From NCBI GenBank assembly GCA_037441125.1, contig JBBIST010000003.1, positions 1 to 64,000 on the forward strand: DNA of 64,000 bases. Reading direction: 5' to 3'. Made by a program: the position numbers and the translations under genes. This document shows positions 27,634-36,787 of the stretch, one piece after another (the first letter of the stretch is position 1; each line of letters begins with the position of its first letter). Source of the DNA: JALHMQ01 sp037441125 (lineage in GTDB: Bacteria; Pseudomonadota; Gammaproteobacteria; Burkholderiales; Burkholderiaceae_F). Below the pieces are notes generated by a model, which had not been told where the DNA came from, searched no databases, and saw nothing but the letters and a program-made list of their open reading frames with translations.

Positions 27634-28521
27634 TCAGGCGTTCGGGCGTGGCGCCGGCTGCTCCGGCGCTTCGTTCGCCGGCTCCGGCTCGGCCATCGGT
27701 GCCAGCGAGACCGGGTGCGCGGTGGCGCGCGCGTTGTCGGCGCGCCAGCCGGCATTCAACGCCAGGTCGATGCGACCCGAGGCGGCGAGCTCGATGCGCG
27801 CCCGCTCCGCCAGCACCCGGCTGGCGTAGCCGCCGTCGTGCGGCAGGTTGCCGGCGCCGACGTAGAGCTGCAGGCCGCGCTCGACCGATCCGCCGCGACG
27901 GATCAGGTCCTTGAGAATTTCGGAACCGACCTTGATGTTCGCCACCGGGTCGAGAGCAGCGTGCTCGCCGCCGTGCGCTTCGAACCTGTCGGTGTGCACG
28001 CGCGTCATCACCTGCATCAGCCCCTGCGCACCCATCGAGCTTTCGGCGAAGGGATTCATGCTCGATTCGACCGCCATCACGGCGAGGATCAGCAGCGGAT
28101 CGAGGCGCAGGTCGGCGCCCGCCTGAAACGCCGCCGCCACCAGCACCCGGACCGCCTCGTCGGCGACGCGATAGCGGCGCGACAGGTAGCGTGTGACGTT
28201 CTTCTGCTCCGGTGCCGCCTCTGTCGATGACGGCGGGACCGACTCGCCATCGGTCTCGGCGGCGACCAGCGCGCCGGCTTCAGCCGCGCTCGCCGCCGGA
28301 GCCGTCCAATCGGCGAACAGCGTCGATGCGCCGTTCGCCAGGCGCTCGCGCAGGTCGGCCTGCGCGAACACGGCGGCGCCGACAACCAGGGTCAAGCAGC
28401 CGACCAAGGTTACGATCAGGCGCGAGGTCGACATGAACCCGTTGGCGATGTCGCGCGCGACCAGTGCCAGACGACCCGCCGAGAGCCTTCGGGCCAACAC
28501 ACGTTCAGGGGATTGAGACAT
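27634..28521 (-). CDS. Lytic transglycosylase, membrane-anchored (SLT domain)
   Basis: The 295-aa protein has a cytoplasmic N-terminus, one membrane segment (LIVTLVGCLTLVVGAAVFA, about residues 34-52), a low-complexity linker and a C-terminal SLT domain. The catalytic glutamate is in LAVMAVESSMNPFAES, followed by GAQGLMQVM and LQLYVGAGNLP. It would cleave peptidoglycan glycan strands to 1,6-anhydro-muropeptides, the substrate class handled by AmpD further along. ATG 28521 has a perfect AAGGAGG six bases upstream. Upstream same-frame codons are not needed. Confidence 0.92.
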   Translation of the reverse strand: MSQSPERVLARRLSAGRLALVARDIANGFMSTSRLIVTLVGCLTLVVGAAVFAQADLRERLANGASTLFADWTAPAASAAEAGALVAAETDGESVPPSSTEAAPEQKNVTRYLSRRYRVADEAVRVLVAAAFQAGADLRLDPLLILAVMAVESSMNPFAESSMGAQGLMQVMTRVHTDRFEAHGGEHAALDPVANIKVGSEILKDLIRRGGSVERGLQLYVGAGNLPHDGGYASRVLAERARIELAASGRIDLALNAGWRADNARATAHPVSLAPMAEPEPANEAPEQPAPRPNA

Positions 28522-28993
28522 TTGCGCCTCCTTATGTTGAGCGGCCGCCGGACGCGAGGTCCAGTCGGTCCTCACTCACAGGTTGGACAGCCGGTTCGCC
28601 GCACCGCAGCGCGGTCCACCGGTCATGCTCGAACCGGCACGAGCATCCGCTCGGCCAGTCGAATCCATCGCTCTGAGTACGCCGGGCGACTGAGCCTCTC
28701 CATGGCTCTGTGCCCTGGGCGGGCGATCGCGGGCCTGACTGCCCGACCAAGACCGGAGGGTCTCAGCCCCGACCTGTCCGTCGCCCCGAATGGACAGCCG
28801 CATTTTAGGGGTCGGTGGGCCCGACTCAACCGGCCGGCGATCGGAATGTTCAGCCGTCGAACGGCTGCAGAAGCGACAGAAGCGCCGAAGTGTCTCAGCG
28901 AGTAAAGCTTTTTCACTTATTAATCAATAACTTGAGATCCTGCCTCGGCCTCTGCAGCAAATTCACCACATTTGCGGCATCGCACAAATACCG
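28522..28993. other. Intergenic region upstream of ubiD, AT-rich at its right end
   Basis: No supported gene or RNA is visible in this 472-base divergent gap. The left part (to about 28890) is GC-rich. From about 28901 GC drops to near 46% and stays low into the first 55 codons of ubiD. TTATTAATCAATAA at 28917-28930 is a partial palindrome with some likeness to FNR-type sites, not strong enough to call. No clear promoter hexamers or ubiD Shine-Dalgarno were found. Confidence 0.5.
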
Positions 28994-30517
28994 ATGAAGT
29001 ACTCTGATCTGCGCGACTTCATGGCACTGCTCGAAAGGCAAGGCGAACTTTCAAGAATTTCTGCAGATGTCTCTCCTAAACTGGAGATGACTGAAATTTG
29101 CGACAGATTGATTCGAAAATCTGGTCCAGCACTCCTGTTTGAGAGACCGAGCGGTCACTCGATGCCAGTACTCGCCAACCTGTTCGGAACGACGCGCCGC
29201 GTGGCACTCGGGATGGGTGCCGACGACGTCGCTGCACTGCGCGATGTGGGAGAGCTGCTCGCCTCGCTCAAGGAACCCGAACCTCCGAAGGGTCTGAGGG
29301 ATGCGCTGGGCAAGGTGGCGATGCTGAAGTCGGCGCTGTGGGACATGGCGCCGAAGCAGGTCAGCGGCGCCGCCTGCCAGCAGGTCGTCTGGCAGGGCGC
29401 CGAGGTCGACCTCGCCCGACTGCCGGTTCAGACCTGCTGGCCGGGAGACGCCGGCCCATTGATTACCTGGGGGCTGACGGTGACGCGCGGCCCGCTCAAG
29501 AAGCGGCAGAACCTCGGCATCTACCGCCAGCAAGTGATCGGCCGCAACAAGGTCATCATGCGCTGGCTTGCGCACCGCGGCGGTGCGCTCGACTTCCGCG
29601 ACCACCGGCTGGCGAACCCGGGCAAGCCGTTTCCGATCGCGGTGGCGCTCGGCGCCGACCCGGCCACGATCCTCGGCGCCGTCACGCCGGTGCCCGACAG
29701 CCTGTCCGAGTACCAGTTCGCCGGGCTGCTGCGCGGCGCCCGCACCGAGACAACGAAGTGCCTGACGCACGATCTCTCGGTGCCGGCCTCGGCCGAGATC
29801 GTGCTCGAGGGTCACATCCAGCCGCAGGTTGGCGAGCCGGACCCGGCGCCGGCCGGTGCGCCGCCGCGACCGCCGAGCGACTACGAACTCGCGCTCGAAG
29901 GCCCGTTCGGCGACCACACCGGCTACTACAACGAGCGCGACTGGTTTCCGGTGTTCACGATCGAGCGCATGACGATGCGGCGCGACCCGATCTACCACTC
30001 GACCTACACCGGCAAGCCGCCCGACGAGCCGGCCATCCTCGGCGTGGCGCTGAACGAAGTGTTCGTGCCGATCCTGCGCCGCACCTTCCCGGAGATCGTC
30101 GACTTCTACCTGCCGCCCGAAGGCTGCAGCTACCGGATCGCGGTGGTGTCGATGCGCAAGCAGTACCCGGGGCACGCCAAGCGCGTGATGATGGGCGTGT
30201 GGAGCTTCCTGCGCCAGTTCATGTACACGAAGTTCATCGTCGTCGTCGACGCCGACGTCGACGCGCGCGACTGGAAGGAAGTGATCTGGGCGATCACCAC
30301 CCGCGTCGATCCGTCGCGCGACACGGTGCTGGTCGACAATACGCCAATCGACTACCTCGACTTCGCCTCGCCGGTCTCCGGACTCGGCAGCAAGATGGGT
30401 ATCGACGCGACGAACAAGATGGCGGGCGAGACCCGCCGCGAGTGGGGCCGGCCGATCGCGATGGATGCCGCGGTCAAGGCCCGCATCGACTCGATCTGGA
30501 AGGACCTCGGTCTGTAG
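28994..30517 (+). CDS. ubiD: UbiD-family prenylated-FMN decarboxylase
   Basis: This 507-aa protein matches 4-hydroxy-3-polyprenylbenzoate decarboxylase, which uses prenylated FMN in ubiquinone biosynthesis. Family features include LRDFMALLERQGELSRI at the N-terminus, LGIYRQQVIGRNKVIMRWLAHRGGALDF, EGPFGDHTGYYNERDWFPVF, and TRVDPSRDTVLVDNTPID near the C-terminus. Length is typical. The first 55 codons use AT-ending codons (AAA, ATT, TCT, AGA) and average under 50% GC, whereas the rest has the strong GC3 bias of the window. The protein itself is continuous and conserved across this break. A KTSC gene follows by eight bases. Confidence 0.94.
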   Translation: MKYSDLRDFMALLERQGELSRISADVSPKLEMTEICDRLIRKSGPALLFERPSGHSMPVLANLFGTTRRVALGMGADDVAALRDVGELLASLKEPEPPKGLRDALGKVAMLKSALWDMAPKQVSGAACQQVVWQGAEVDLARLPVQTCWPGDAGPLITWGLTVTRGPLKKRQNLGIYRQQVIGRNKVIMRWLAHRGGALDFRDHRLANPGKPFPIAVALGADPATILGAVTPVPDSLSEYQFAGLLRGARTETTKCLTHDLSVPASAEIVLEGHIQPQVGEPDPAPAGAPPRPPSDYELALEGPFGDHTGYYNERDWFPVFTIERMTMRRDPIYHSTYTGKPPDEPAILGVALNEVFVPILRRTFPEIVDFYLPPEGCSYRIAVVSMRKQYPGHAKRVMMGVWSFLRQFMYTKFIVVVDADVDARDWKEVIWAITTRVDPSRDTVLVDNTPIDYLDFASPVSGLGSKMGIDATNKMAGETRREWGRPIAMDAAVKARIDSIWKDLGL

Positions 30518-30525
30518 GAGCCAGT

Positions 30526-30744
30526 ATGGCCGTTGAACGCAAGCCGATTCGCCGCGGCGGCATCAAGTCCGCCGGTTACGACCGCGCCAGTCGCGTGCTG
30601 GAAATCGAGTTCGACGACGGCACCGTGATCCAGCACAGCGCCGTCGGCGAGGAGATCGCGCGCCGCTTCCTCGCCGCCAGCAGCCCCGCCTCGGTCTACA
30701 AGGACACGATCCAGGAGGAGTTCACGCTGCGGCGGGTCAGGTAG
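30526..30744 (+). CDS. KTSC-domain small protein
   Basis: This 72-aa protein starts at ATG 30526 with AGGAG five bases upstream and has the KTSC core: IKSAGYDRASRVLEIEFDDG, then VIQHSAVGEEIARRFLAASS and the SVYKDTIQEEFTLRRV ending. The domain often occurs alone or beside lysyl-tRNA synthetase-like proteins and its role is unknown. It is probably co-transcribed with ubiD. It is convergent with mtgA, with ten bases between stops. Confidence 0.88.
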   Translation: MAVERKPIRRGGIKSAGYDRASRVLEIEFDDGTVIQHSAVGEEIARRFLAASSPASVYKDTIQEEFTLRRVR

Positions 30745-30754
30745 CCGCGCATCG

Positions 30755-31459
30755 CTAGGGAATCTGCGCCGCCGGCATCCAGCGCAGGATGGCCGCGGTA
30801 CGGCGGTCGAGGTAGGGGCCGCTCTGGATGCGGCCGTAGCGTCTGGGGCTGGGCAGGAACGCCGCCATGCGCGCCGCCTGCTCGGGGCCGAGCTGGGCCG
30901 CGCTCAGGCCGAAGTAGTGGCGCGCGGCGGCCTCGGCGCCGAACAGGCCATCGCCCCACTGGGCGACGTTCAAATAGACCTCGAGGATGCGGCGCTTGTC
31001 CCAGAGCAACTCGATCATGGTCGTGATCACCAGCTCCTGCGCCTTGCGCAGGTAGCTGCGGTCGCTCGACAGGAACAGGTTCTTGGCGAGCTGCTGCGAG
31101 ATCGTGCTGCCGCCGCGCACCGTGCGCCCGCGCTTGAGATTTTCCTCGAAGGCCTTGTGCACGGCCTCCCAGTCGACACCTTCGTGCTCGACGAAGCGCG
31201 CGTCCTCGGCGGTGACCACCGCGCGCTTCAGGTGCACGCTGATCCGTTCGTAGGGCACCCACTGGTGGCGCAGCGCCGCCTGCGGTCTTTTCTGCTGGAT
31301 GCGCTCGAGCTCGCGCTCCATGAACGCGGTCGTGCGCGGGTTTTCGTACTTCCAGTAGGCGATCGCCCCCAAGTACCAGAGTTGCAGCGCCAGCAGGGCA
31401 AGGAGTGCGACCAGCAGCAGGCGCCACGTCCATTTCAGGACGAGGCGAAGCACGGTCAT
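30755..31459 (-). CDS. mtgA: MtgA, monofunctional peptidoglycan glycosyltransferase
   Basis: MtgA (234 aa) polymerises lipid II glycan strands at the inner membrane. It has one N-terminal membrane helix (residues 10-34), then GT51 motifs: AVVTAEDARFVEHEGVDWEA (catalytic Glu), RGGSTISQQLAKNLFLS, and RRILEVYLNVAQWGDGLFGAEAAA-type sequence. Length is normal. ATG overlaps the aroE stop by four bases (ATGA), continuing a tightly coupled minus-strand run tonB-aroE-mtgA. Confidence 0.95.
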   Translation of the reverse strand: MTVLRLVLKWTWRLLLVALLALLALQLWYLGAIAYWKYENPRTTAFMERELERIQQKRPQAALRHQWVPYERISVHLKRAVVTAEDARFVEHEGVDWEAVHKAFEENLKRGRTVRGGSTISQQLAKNLFLSSDRSYLRKAQELVITTMIELLWDKRRILEVYLNVAQWGDGLFGAEAAARHYFGLSAAQLGPEQAARMAAFLPSPRRYGRIQSGPYLDRRTAAILRWMPAAQIP

Positions 31460-32343
31460 CGAGCCGGCGCGTGCACGCTCGGCGCGGCATCGAGCCGCCG
31501 GCGCAACTCCTGGTAGACGGCGGCGGTGTGCGGGCGCACGCCGCGCCAGACGTAGAACGACTCGGCCGCCTGCTCGACCAGCATGCCAAGGCCGTCGCAG
31601 ACCTTGGTCGCGCCGCCCTGCCGGGCCAGTTGCATGAATGGGGTCGGATGTGGGTCGTACACGAGGTCGTAGGCGAGAGCGCAGTCGTCAAAAGTCTCGG
31701 GGTCGATCTTCGGCGCCGCGTTCGACAGGCTGCTCGAGGTGCCGTTGATCACCAGGTCGAAGTGTTCAGCCGGCACCTCGTCGAAGTGAATCGCTTCGAC
31801 GCCGAATTCCTCGGCCAGTTCCTGTGCCCGCTCGTGGCTGCGGTTGGCCACGGCGATCCACTTCGGCCGCGCTTCGAGCAGCGAGCCGATCAGTCCGCGC
31901 ACGCCGCCGCCGGCGCCGAGGATCAGGATCGCCGAGTCCTCGATCCTGAACTTGAGGCGCCCGGTCACGTCGCGCACGAAGCCGATGCCGTCGGTGTTGT
32001 CGCCGAAGATCGAGTCGCCGTCGAACTTCAGCGTGTTGACCGCGCCCGCCAGCCGCGCGCGCGCGCTGAGGTCGTCGGCGAGCTTGGCGGCGTCGATCTT
32101 GAACGGCACCGTGACGTTCAGACCGCGATAGCCGGCGTCGCGCAGGCCAAGCGCGAACTCCTCGAAGCCGTCGATCGGCGCCAGCAGCTTCTCGTAGGAC
32201 AGGGCCTGCCTGGTCTGGCGCGCGAAGTGCGCGTGGATCTCCGGCGACAGGCTGTGCGCAATCGGATTGCCGACCACCGCGTAGCGGTCGGTCGTCGCCG
32301 CCGTTGCCTGCTTCGCTTGCTTGGTCTTGCTGCCTGAGGTCAT
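31456..32343 (-). CDS. aroE: AroE, shikimate dehydrogenase
   Basis: AroE (295 aa) reduces 3-dehydroshikimate with NADPH in the shikimate pathway. YAVVGNPIAHSLSPEIHAHF binds shikimate. The catalytic Lys is in LNVTVPFK and the Asp in GDNTDGIGFV. The NADP-binding turn ILILGAGGGVRG and NRSHERAQELA follow, and GLGMLVEQAAESF is the C-terminal signature. The first 18 residues are a non-conserved tail. It overlaps tonB upstream and mtgA downstream by four bases each. aroQ, another shikimate-pathway gene, lies 8 kb away. Confidence 0.95.
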   Translation of the reverse strand: MTSGSKTKQAKQATAATTDRYAVVGNPIAHSLSPEIHAHFARQTRQALSYEKLLAPIDGFEEFALGLRDAGYRGLNVTVPFKIDAAKLADDLSARARLAGAVNTLKFDGDSIFGDNTDGIGFVRDVTGRLKFRIEDSAILILGAGGGVRGLIGSLLEARPKWIAVANRSHERAQELAEEFGVEAIHFDEVPAEHFDLVINGTSSSLSNAAPKIDPETFDDCALAYDLVYDPHPTPFMQLARQGGATKVCDGLGMLVEQAAESFYVWRGVRPHTAAVYQELRRRLDAAPSVHAPAR

Positions 32344-33254
32344 GGGGCGCCGTTGCTCGATCCGGTCGCCGCCGGCGCTTGCCGGGTCGCGAACCGGTCG
32401 CTGGTGAACATCCAGGTCCGGGTGATTTCGAGGATATCAGTGTCGCGCGCGATCTCCGGCGGAAACGGCGGAAACGGCGCCGCCAGTGCGACGATGCGGC
32501 GCGCGGCGCGGTCCAGCACCGGCGAGCCCGACGGGCTGTCGATCACCGCCTCGACCAGGCTGCCGTCCTTGCGGATCGACACCGTCATGCGCAGCGCGCC
32601 GTAGATGCGGCCGCGCGCCTCCTCGGGATAGTGCTCATTGCCGACGCGCTCGACGCGGGCGCGCCAGTCCTCGACGTAGCGCGCGTAGCGGTACTCGGAC
32701 GTGCTCGGCATGAAGTGGTGGCGGCGCGGCCGCTTCTGATAGTCGGAGATCTGGCGCGCGATCTCGGCCTGCATGCGCGCCAGCTTCAGGCGCGCCTCCT
32801 CGACGCTTCCCGGCTGCGGCGCCGATGCCGCCGGCTCGCGCTTCGGCGCCGGCGGTGCGAGTTCGCCGCCGCTCAGGCTGGCGAGCAGCCGCTGCTGCTC
32901 CTGCTCGAGTTGCTCGACCCGCCGGCGCACGTCGGTCAGCGTGTCGCCGTCGCGCATCAGCAGGCTGTCGGGCAGCGGCGAGGCGCGCCGTCCTTCATCG
33001 TGCGTGCCGCCGCCGTCGAGGTTGACCTGCGCCAGTGCCTGCGGCAGCGTCGGTCGCAGGTCGCTGCGCGCATTGACGAGGATGATCTCGAGCGGCGGCT
33101 CGGAAGCGCGCACGCGCAGGAACTCGGGATCGACGAAGCGGATCGCCAGCACCGCCACGTGCACCGCGAGCGACAGCGCGAAGGCGCCGGCGAGCACCTT
33201 GTTCGCCGCCAGCGCCGCCGTCAGTCCGGCCATCGATCCCTGCATCGCACTCAC
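32340..33254 (-). CDS. tonB: TonB-family energy transducer
   Basis: The 304-aa protein has a short N-terminus, one signal-anchor helix (about residues 17-40), a charged proline-containing periplasmic span with a coiled coil (VRRRVEQLEQEQQRLLASL), and a C-terminal TonB domain (NEHYPEEARGRIYGALRMTV, SSGSPVLDRAARRIV-type, FPPFPPEI). It would transmit proton-motive force to outer-membrane receptors, though no exbBD is nearby. GTG 33254 is chosen for GGAGG seven bases upstream; ATG 33245 is an alternative. It overlaps aroE. Confidence 0.9.
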   Translation of the reverse strand: MSAMQGSMAGLTAALAANKVLAGAFALSLAVHVAVLAIRFVDPEFLRVRASEPPLEIILVNARSDLRPTLPQALAQVNLDGGGTHDEGRRASPLPDSLLMRDGDTLTDVRRRVEQLEQEQQRLLASLSGGELAPPAPKREPAASAPQPGSVEEARLKLARMQAEIARQISDYQKRPRRHHFMPSTSEYRYARYVEDWRARVERVGNEHYPEEARGRIYGALRMTVSIRKDGSLVEAVIDSPSGSPVLDRAARRIVALAAPFPPFPPEIARDTDILEITRTWMFTSDRFATRQAPAATGSSNGAP

Positions 33255-33324
33255 AGGCCCGCCTCCACGCACCGGCGGCGATTGTAGTCAGCGCCCTGCC
33301 ACATCCCAGAGGCTGCGCGTCGCG

Positions 33325-35367
33325 TCAAACTGGCTGCGCCGGGTCGGCCGTCGGTAGAGCGTCGCCGGCGAGCGGTTCCGCCGCGGCAGCGCTCGCCGCG
33401 TCGCTTTCGCGCGGCGCTGCCTCGGCGCCCGCCGCGAGTTCGTCGTCGGCATCGGCATCGACTTCCTCGTCGACCGGCACCGACTCGGTCAGCACTCGAT
33501 GCAGGCGCGCGTGCAGCGCCAGTTCGACTTCGTCGCAGCCGAGGATGTCGATCTCGATGCGCTGGCCGCGCGCCAGCGCCGGCAGTCCGGGCAGGCGCGT
33601 GAGCAGCGGCACGCCGTCGAGCCGCAGCAGATCGTCCTTGACCACCACCGCCGCCAGACGTCGCACGTCCTCCTGGCGCAGCCAGCGCAGGCACCAGTAG
33701 CGCTCGAGGCGCGCCTGGAAGTCGGCGTAGCTCGTGTAGGCGGCGTCGAAGCCGGAGACGATCGCGAACACGTCGGCCTCGCCGGCGGCGTAGGGCGGCG
33801 CCTGCTCGCGCGCGGCGGCGATCAACTGTCGCTGATTGAACAGGTCGACGTAGCGGCGCAGCGGCGAGGTGCTCCAGGCGTAGTGATCGACGCCGATGCC
33901 CTCGTGCGGCGCCGGCGTCGTGCTCATCTTCACGCGACTGGCGCCGTGGATGCGCTGCTGCGAGCGGTAGATGCCGACCGTGCGCCGCTGCGCCAGCCAG
34001 CGGCCCCAGTGGCTGTTGGCCAGGATCATCAGTTCGGCGACGATCAGGTCGAGCGGCGCGCCGCGCGTGCGCGGCTTCAGGCGCACGCGCGCGTGCTCGT
34101 CCGGCTCGGCGCCGGCGAATTCGAGCTCGAAGCCGTACTCGATGCGACCGGTGGGCTCCGGCCGCCCGCGCACCTGCTCGCGCCGCGCGCGCAGCGCCCG
34201 CGCCAGCCGCCAAAGGAAGACCAGTTCGTCGCCGAACGGCGCTTCGACGCGGCCGCGGCTCATCGCCTCGTCGGTCACCACCGCGTCGAGCCGGTCGTGG
34301 CGCAGGTTGGCGGCGATGCGCACGCGCTCGACGCGCGTTTCGAAGCCGCCCGGATCAAGATCGTCGCCGACGCTCAGGTACAGCGACAGCACCGGCACCA
34401 CGCGCCCCTCGGCGAGGGTGAAGGCATCGATCCACGACTCGGGCAGCATCGTGAACTTCAGCCCCGGCGCGTACACGGTCGACATGCGCGCGCGCGCCAC
34501 CGCGTCGAGCGCGTCGTCGCGCCGGATCGCTGCGGCCGGCGCGGCGATGTGGATGCCGATGCGCATCCGGCCGTCGACCGCCTGCAGCGAGAAGGCGTCG
34601 TCGATCTCGGTCGTGGCCGAGTCGTCGATCGAGAACGCGGCCACGTCGGCCAGCGGCAGGTCGTCGGCCGGCGGCGGCGGCGGCAGATCGGCGGCGAAGC
34701 CGGTGCCGCGCGGAAAGCTCGCGCGCAGAAAGCTTTCCAGGTGCCAGTGATAGGGCGAGCGGATCGCGCCGCGCGCCAGCAGCAGGCGCAGCGGCGCCAT
34801 CTGCAGCTCGGCCGCGGCCTGCTCGAGCGCCTTGAACTCGATGCTGTTGCGGTCGGGCCGCAGCGCCAGCAGCACGCCCTGCGCGGCGATCGCCGGCGGC
34901 AGCTCGCCCGCCTTGAGCCGCTCGACGTACTCCTGCTTGAGCGCTTCCTGCTGGCGCTTGCGCTCGACCGCGGCCAGCGCCTGGCGCAGGATCTCCGGCG
35001 GCGCCGGCCGGAAGCGGCCGCGGCCCTTGCGGTGGAAGTACACGGGCGCGGCGTGCAGCCGCAGCAGGATCGCCGCCGCCTCGACCGGGTCGGGGGCGCG
35101 GCCGTGATATTCGCGCGCCATCTCCTCGAAGCCGAACTCCTCCTGCGGCGCGCACTGCCAGAGGAAGTCGAGGTCGATCGCCTCGGCCGCCTGCTGCGCG
35201 CGCGCCAGCAGGTGCGCCGGCGCCGGCTGCGCAAAACGCAGCAGCACGTGCGAGGCCTTGACCTTGGTGCGCTTGCCGCTGGCCAGCTCAACCTGAAACG
35301 ACGCCTCCGTGCCCGACAACACGGTGCCGGCGCGCATCGCGCCATCTTCCTCGAACAGCAGATTCAT
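33325..35367 (-). CDS. RNB-domain exoribonuclease (RNase II/R-like)
   Basis: This 680-aa protein has an RNB catalytic domain with the metal-binding aspartates in AAFSIDDSATTEIDDAFSLQ near residue 245, IGIHIAAPAAAI, and the YAWSTSPLRRYVDLFNQRQL motif near 490. These enzymes degrade RNA 3' to 5'. It lacks an obvious cold-shock domain at the N-terminus, and the S1-like C-terminal region is short and ends in an acidic, alanine-rich tail. This is the usual betaproteobacterial form rather than true RNase II or R. ATG 35367 starts MNLLFEEDGAMRAGTVLS. Confidence 0.92.
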   Translation of the reverse strand: MNLLFEEDGAMRAGTVLSGTEASFQVELASGKRTKVKASHVLLRFAQPAPAHLLARAQQAAEAIDLDFLWQCAPQEEFGFEEMAREYHGRAPDPVEAAAILLRLHAAPVYFHRKGRGRFRPAPPEILRQALAAVERKRQQEALKQEYVERLKAGELPPAIAAQGVLLALRPDRNSIEFKALEQAAAELQMAPLRLLLARGAIRSPYHWHLESFLRASFPRGTGFAADLPPPPPADDLPLADVAAFSIDDSATTEIDDAFSLQAVDGRMRIGIHIAAPAAAIRRDDALDAVARARMSTVYAPGLKFTMLPESWIDAFTLAEGRVVPVLSLYLSVGDDLDPGGFETRVERVRIAANLRHDRLDAVVTDEAMSRGRVEAPFGDELVFLWRLARALRARREQVRGRPEPTGRIEYGFELEFAGAEPDEHARVRLKPRTRGAPLDLIVAELMILANSHWGRWLAQRRTVGIYRSQQRIHGASRVKMSTTPAPHEGIGVDHYAWSTSPLRRYVDLFNQRQLIAAAREQAPPYAAGEADVFAIVSGFDAAYTSYADFQARLERYWCLRWLRQEDVRRLAAVVVKDDLLRLDGVPLLTRLPGLPALARGQRIEIDILGCDEVELALHARLHRVLTESVPVDEEVDADADDELAAGAEAAPRESDAASAAAAEPLAGDALPTADPAQPV

Positions 35368-35536
35368 CGGCCGAGCTTAGCCGCAGGCGGCCCCGGCCTG
35401 CGCCGGTCGCGGGCAGGGTCGTCCCGAAGTCTGACCAGCCGCGCGCCGCGCACTACCGGGATCGTCGCCGTGGCACTGATGCACGGCGGGCGCGAATCGG
35501 CGCGGCACGGCGCGCGCGTGCCGCCCCGGTCACGAG

Positions 35537-36031
35537 CTACTGCGACAGGTCGAGTTCGATGCCGCCGGTGGCGCGCAGCAGCGCCTCGGGCGTGAGCGCG
35601 AACACGCAGTGCGGCGTGCCGCCGGCCGCCCACAGCGTCTCGAAGCGGCGCAGCGAGGCATCGACGAAGGTCAGCATCGGCCGCGCATGCGCAAGCGGGG
35701 CCACGCCGCCGATGGCGAAGCCCGAGTGCTCGCGCACGAACTGCGGGTCGGCACGGCCGATCGCTTCGCCCAGATGGGCGGCGATCCGTGCCTCGTCGAC
35801 GCGCCGGTCGCCGGCGGCGATCACGAGCACGGCGCGGCCCGACTCGGCGGTGCGAAACACGAGCGACTTGGCGATCTGGCCGACCGCGACCCCGAGCGAA
35901 TCCGCCGCCTCGCGCGCGGTGCGCGCGGTGCCGGCGAGTTCGATCACCGCCGTCGCCAGCCCGGCAGCGGCGAGCGCCTGCTGCACGCGCTGCGCCGAAG
36001 CCGGCAGGGGCCGTTCGCCGGAAGAGTCCAT
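35537..36031 (-). CDS. YbaK/EbsC-family aminoacyl-tRNA deacylase-like protein
   Basis: The 164-aa single-domain protein fits the YbaK/ProX editing fold: TAREAADSLGVAVGQIAKSLVF with the conserved lysine, IAAGDRRVDEARIA, and FAIGGVAPLAHARPMLTFVD. Members hydrolyse mischarged tRNA (Cys- or Ala-tRNAPro), but substrate cannot be assigned here. It starts three bases after the SDR gene stop, so they share a transcript. The 169-base gap to the RNB gene has no recognisable feature. Confidence 0.9.
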   Translation of the reverse strand: MDSSGERPLPASAQRVQQALAAAGLATAVIELAGTARTAREAADSLGVAVGQIAKSLVFRTAESGRAVLVIAAGDRRVDEARIAAHLGEAIGRADPQFVREHSGFAIGGVAPLAHARPMLTFVDASLRRFETLWAAGGTPHCVFALTPEALLRATGGIELDLSQ

Positions 36032-36034
36032 TGC

Positions 36035-36787
36035 TCAGACCGTCAGGCCGCCGGCGACTTCGATCACCGCGCCGTTGACGTAGGAGGCCTCGTCCGAGGC
36101 GAGAAACGCGTAGACGCTGGCGATCTCCTCGGGCCGTCCGAGGCGGCGCAGCGGCACGCGCTCGGTCATCTGCGCCATCACCTTGTCCGGAATCGTGTGC
36201 AGGATCGGGGTGGCGATGAACCCGGGTGCAACCGCGTTGCAGCGGATGCCCTTCGGACCGAGTTCGCGCGCCCAGGTCTTGGCCAGTCCGATGACGCCGA
36301 ACTTGCTCGCCGCGTAGTTGCTCTGGCCGAAGTTGCCGTAGATGCCGACCACGCTCGAAGCGTTGGTGATCGAGCCCGAACCTTGCTCGACCATGGTTTC
36401 GAGCACCGCCTGCGCGCAGTGGTAGGTGCCCTTGAGGTTGACCTCGATCACCTTGTCGAACTGGTCGTCGGTCATCTTCGCCAGGCGTGCGTCGAGCGTG
36501 ATGCCGGCGTTGTTCACCAGGGCGTCGATGCGGCCGAAGCTCGCCTTGATCCGTGCCACCATCGAGTCGACCTGCGGCCGCCGCGTGACGTCGACCGCGA
36601 AGCCCTCGACCCGCCCTTCGCGGCCGCTGCGCGTTGCGCGCAACCGCGCCAGCGCCGCTTCGACCGCGTCCTGACGCAGGTCGCACAGGGCGACGATCGC
36701 GCCTTCGTCGAGAAAGCGCTGTGCGGTCGCCAGGCCGATGCCCTGGGCGCCGCCGGTGATGATGCAGACCTTGTCCTTCAATCGCAC
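36035..36787 (-). CDS. SDR-family beta-ketoacyl reductase (FabG/PhaB-like)
   Basis: This 250-aa short-chain dehydrogenase has VCIITGGAQGIGLATAQRFL (NAD(P) binding), LVNNAGITLDARL, the catalytic Ser in SSVVGIYGNFGQ and the YAASK dyad, and GFIATPILHTIPDKV. It most resembles acetoacetyl-CoA or 3-oxoacyl-ACP reductases; no other polymer or fatty-acid genes are adjacent, so the pathway is open. GTG 36787 lies in an overlap of ten bases with the upstream yqiA-like gene. TTG at 36781 is an alternative start. Confidence 0.88.
   Translation of the reverse strand: MRLKDKVCIITGGAQGIGLATAQRFLDEGAIVALCDLRQDAVEAALARLRATRSGREGRVEGFAVDVTRRPQVDSMVARIKASFGRIDALVNNAGITLDARLAKMTDDQFDKVIEVNLKGTYHCAQAVLETMVEQGSGSITNASSVVGIYGNFGQSNYAASKFGVIGLAKTWARELGPKGIRCNAVAPGFIATPILHTIPDKVMAQMTERVPLRRLGRPEEIASVYAFLASDEASYVNGAVIEVAGGLTV

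Noticed and set aside
28522..28900. Possible non-coding RNA or tRNA in the gap before ubiD, because of a GCTCGAACCGGC-type stretch
   Set aside because: No cloverleaf or known RNA signature (SRP, RNase P, tmRNA, 6S) could be assembled on either strand.
28917..28930. FNR-like palindrome upstream of ubiD
   Set aside because: TTATTAATCAATAA departs from TTGAT-N4-ATCAA at core positions and no promoter could be aligned to it.
33499..35595. A 698-codon plus-strand frame opposite the RNB nuclease gene
   Set aside because: The minus-strand gene has intact catalytic motifs; the plus frame has shadow composition only.
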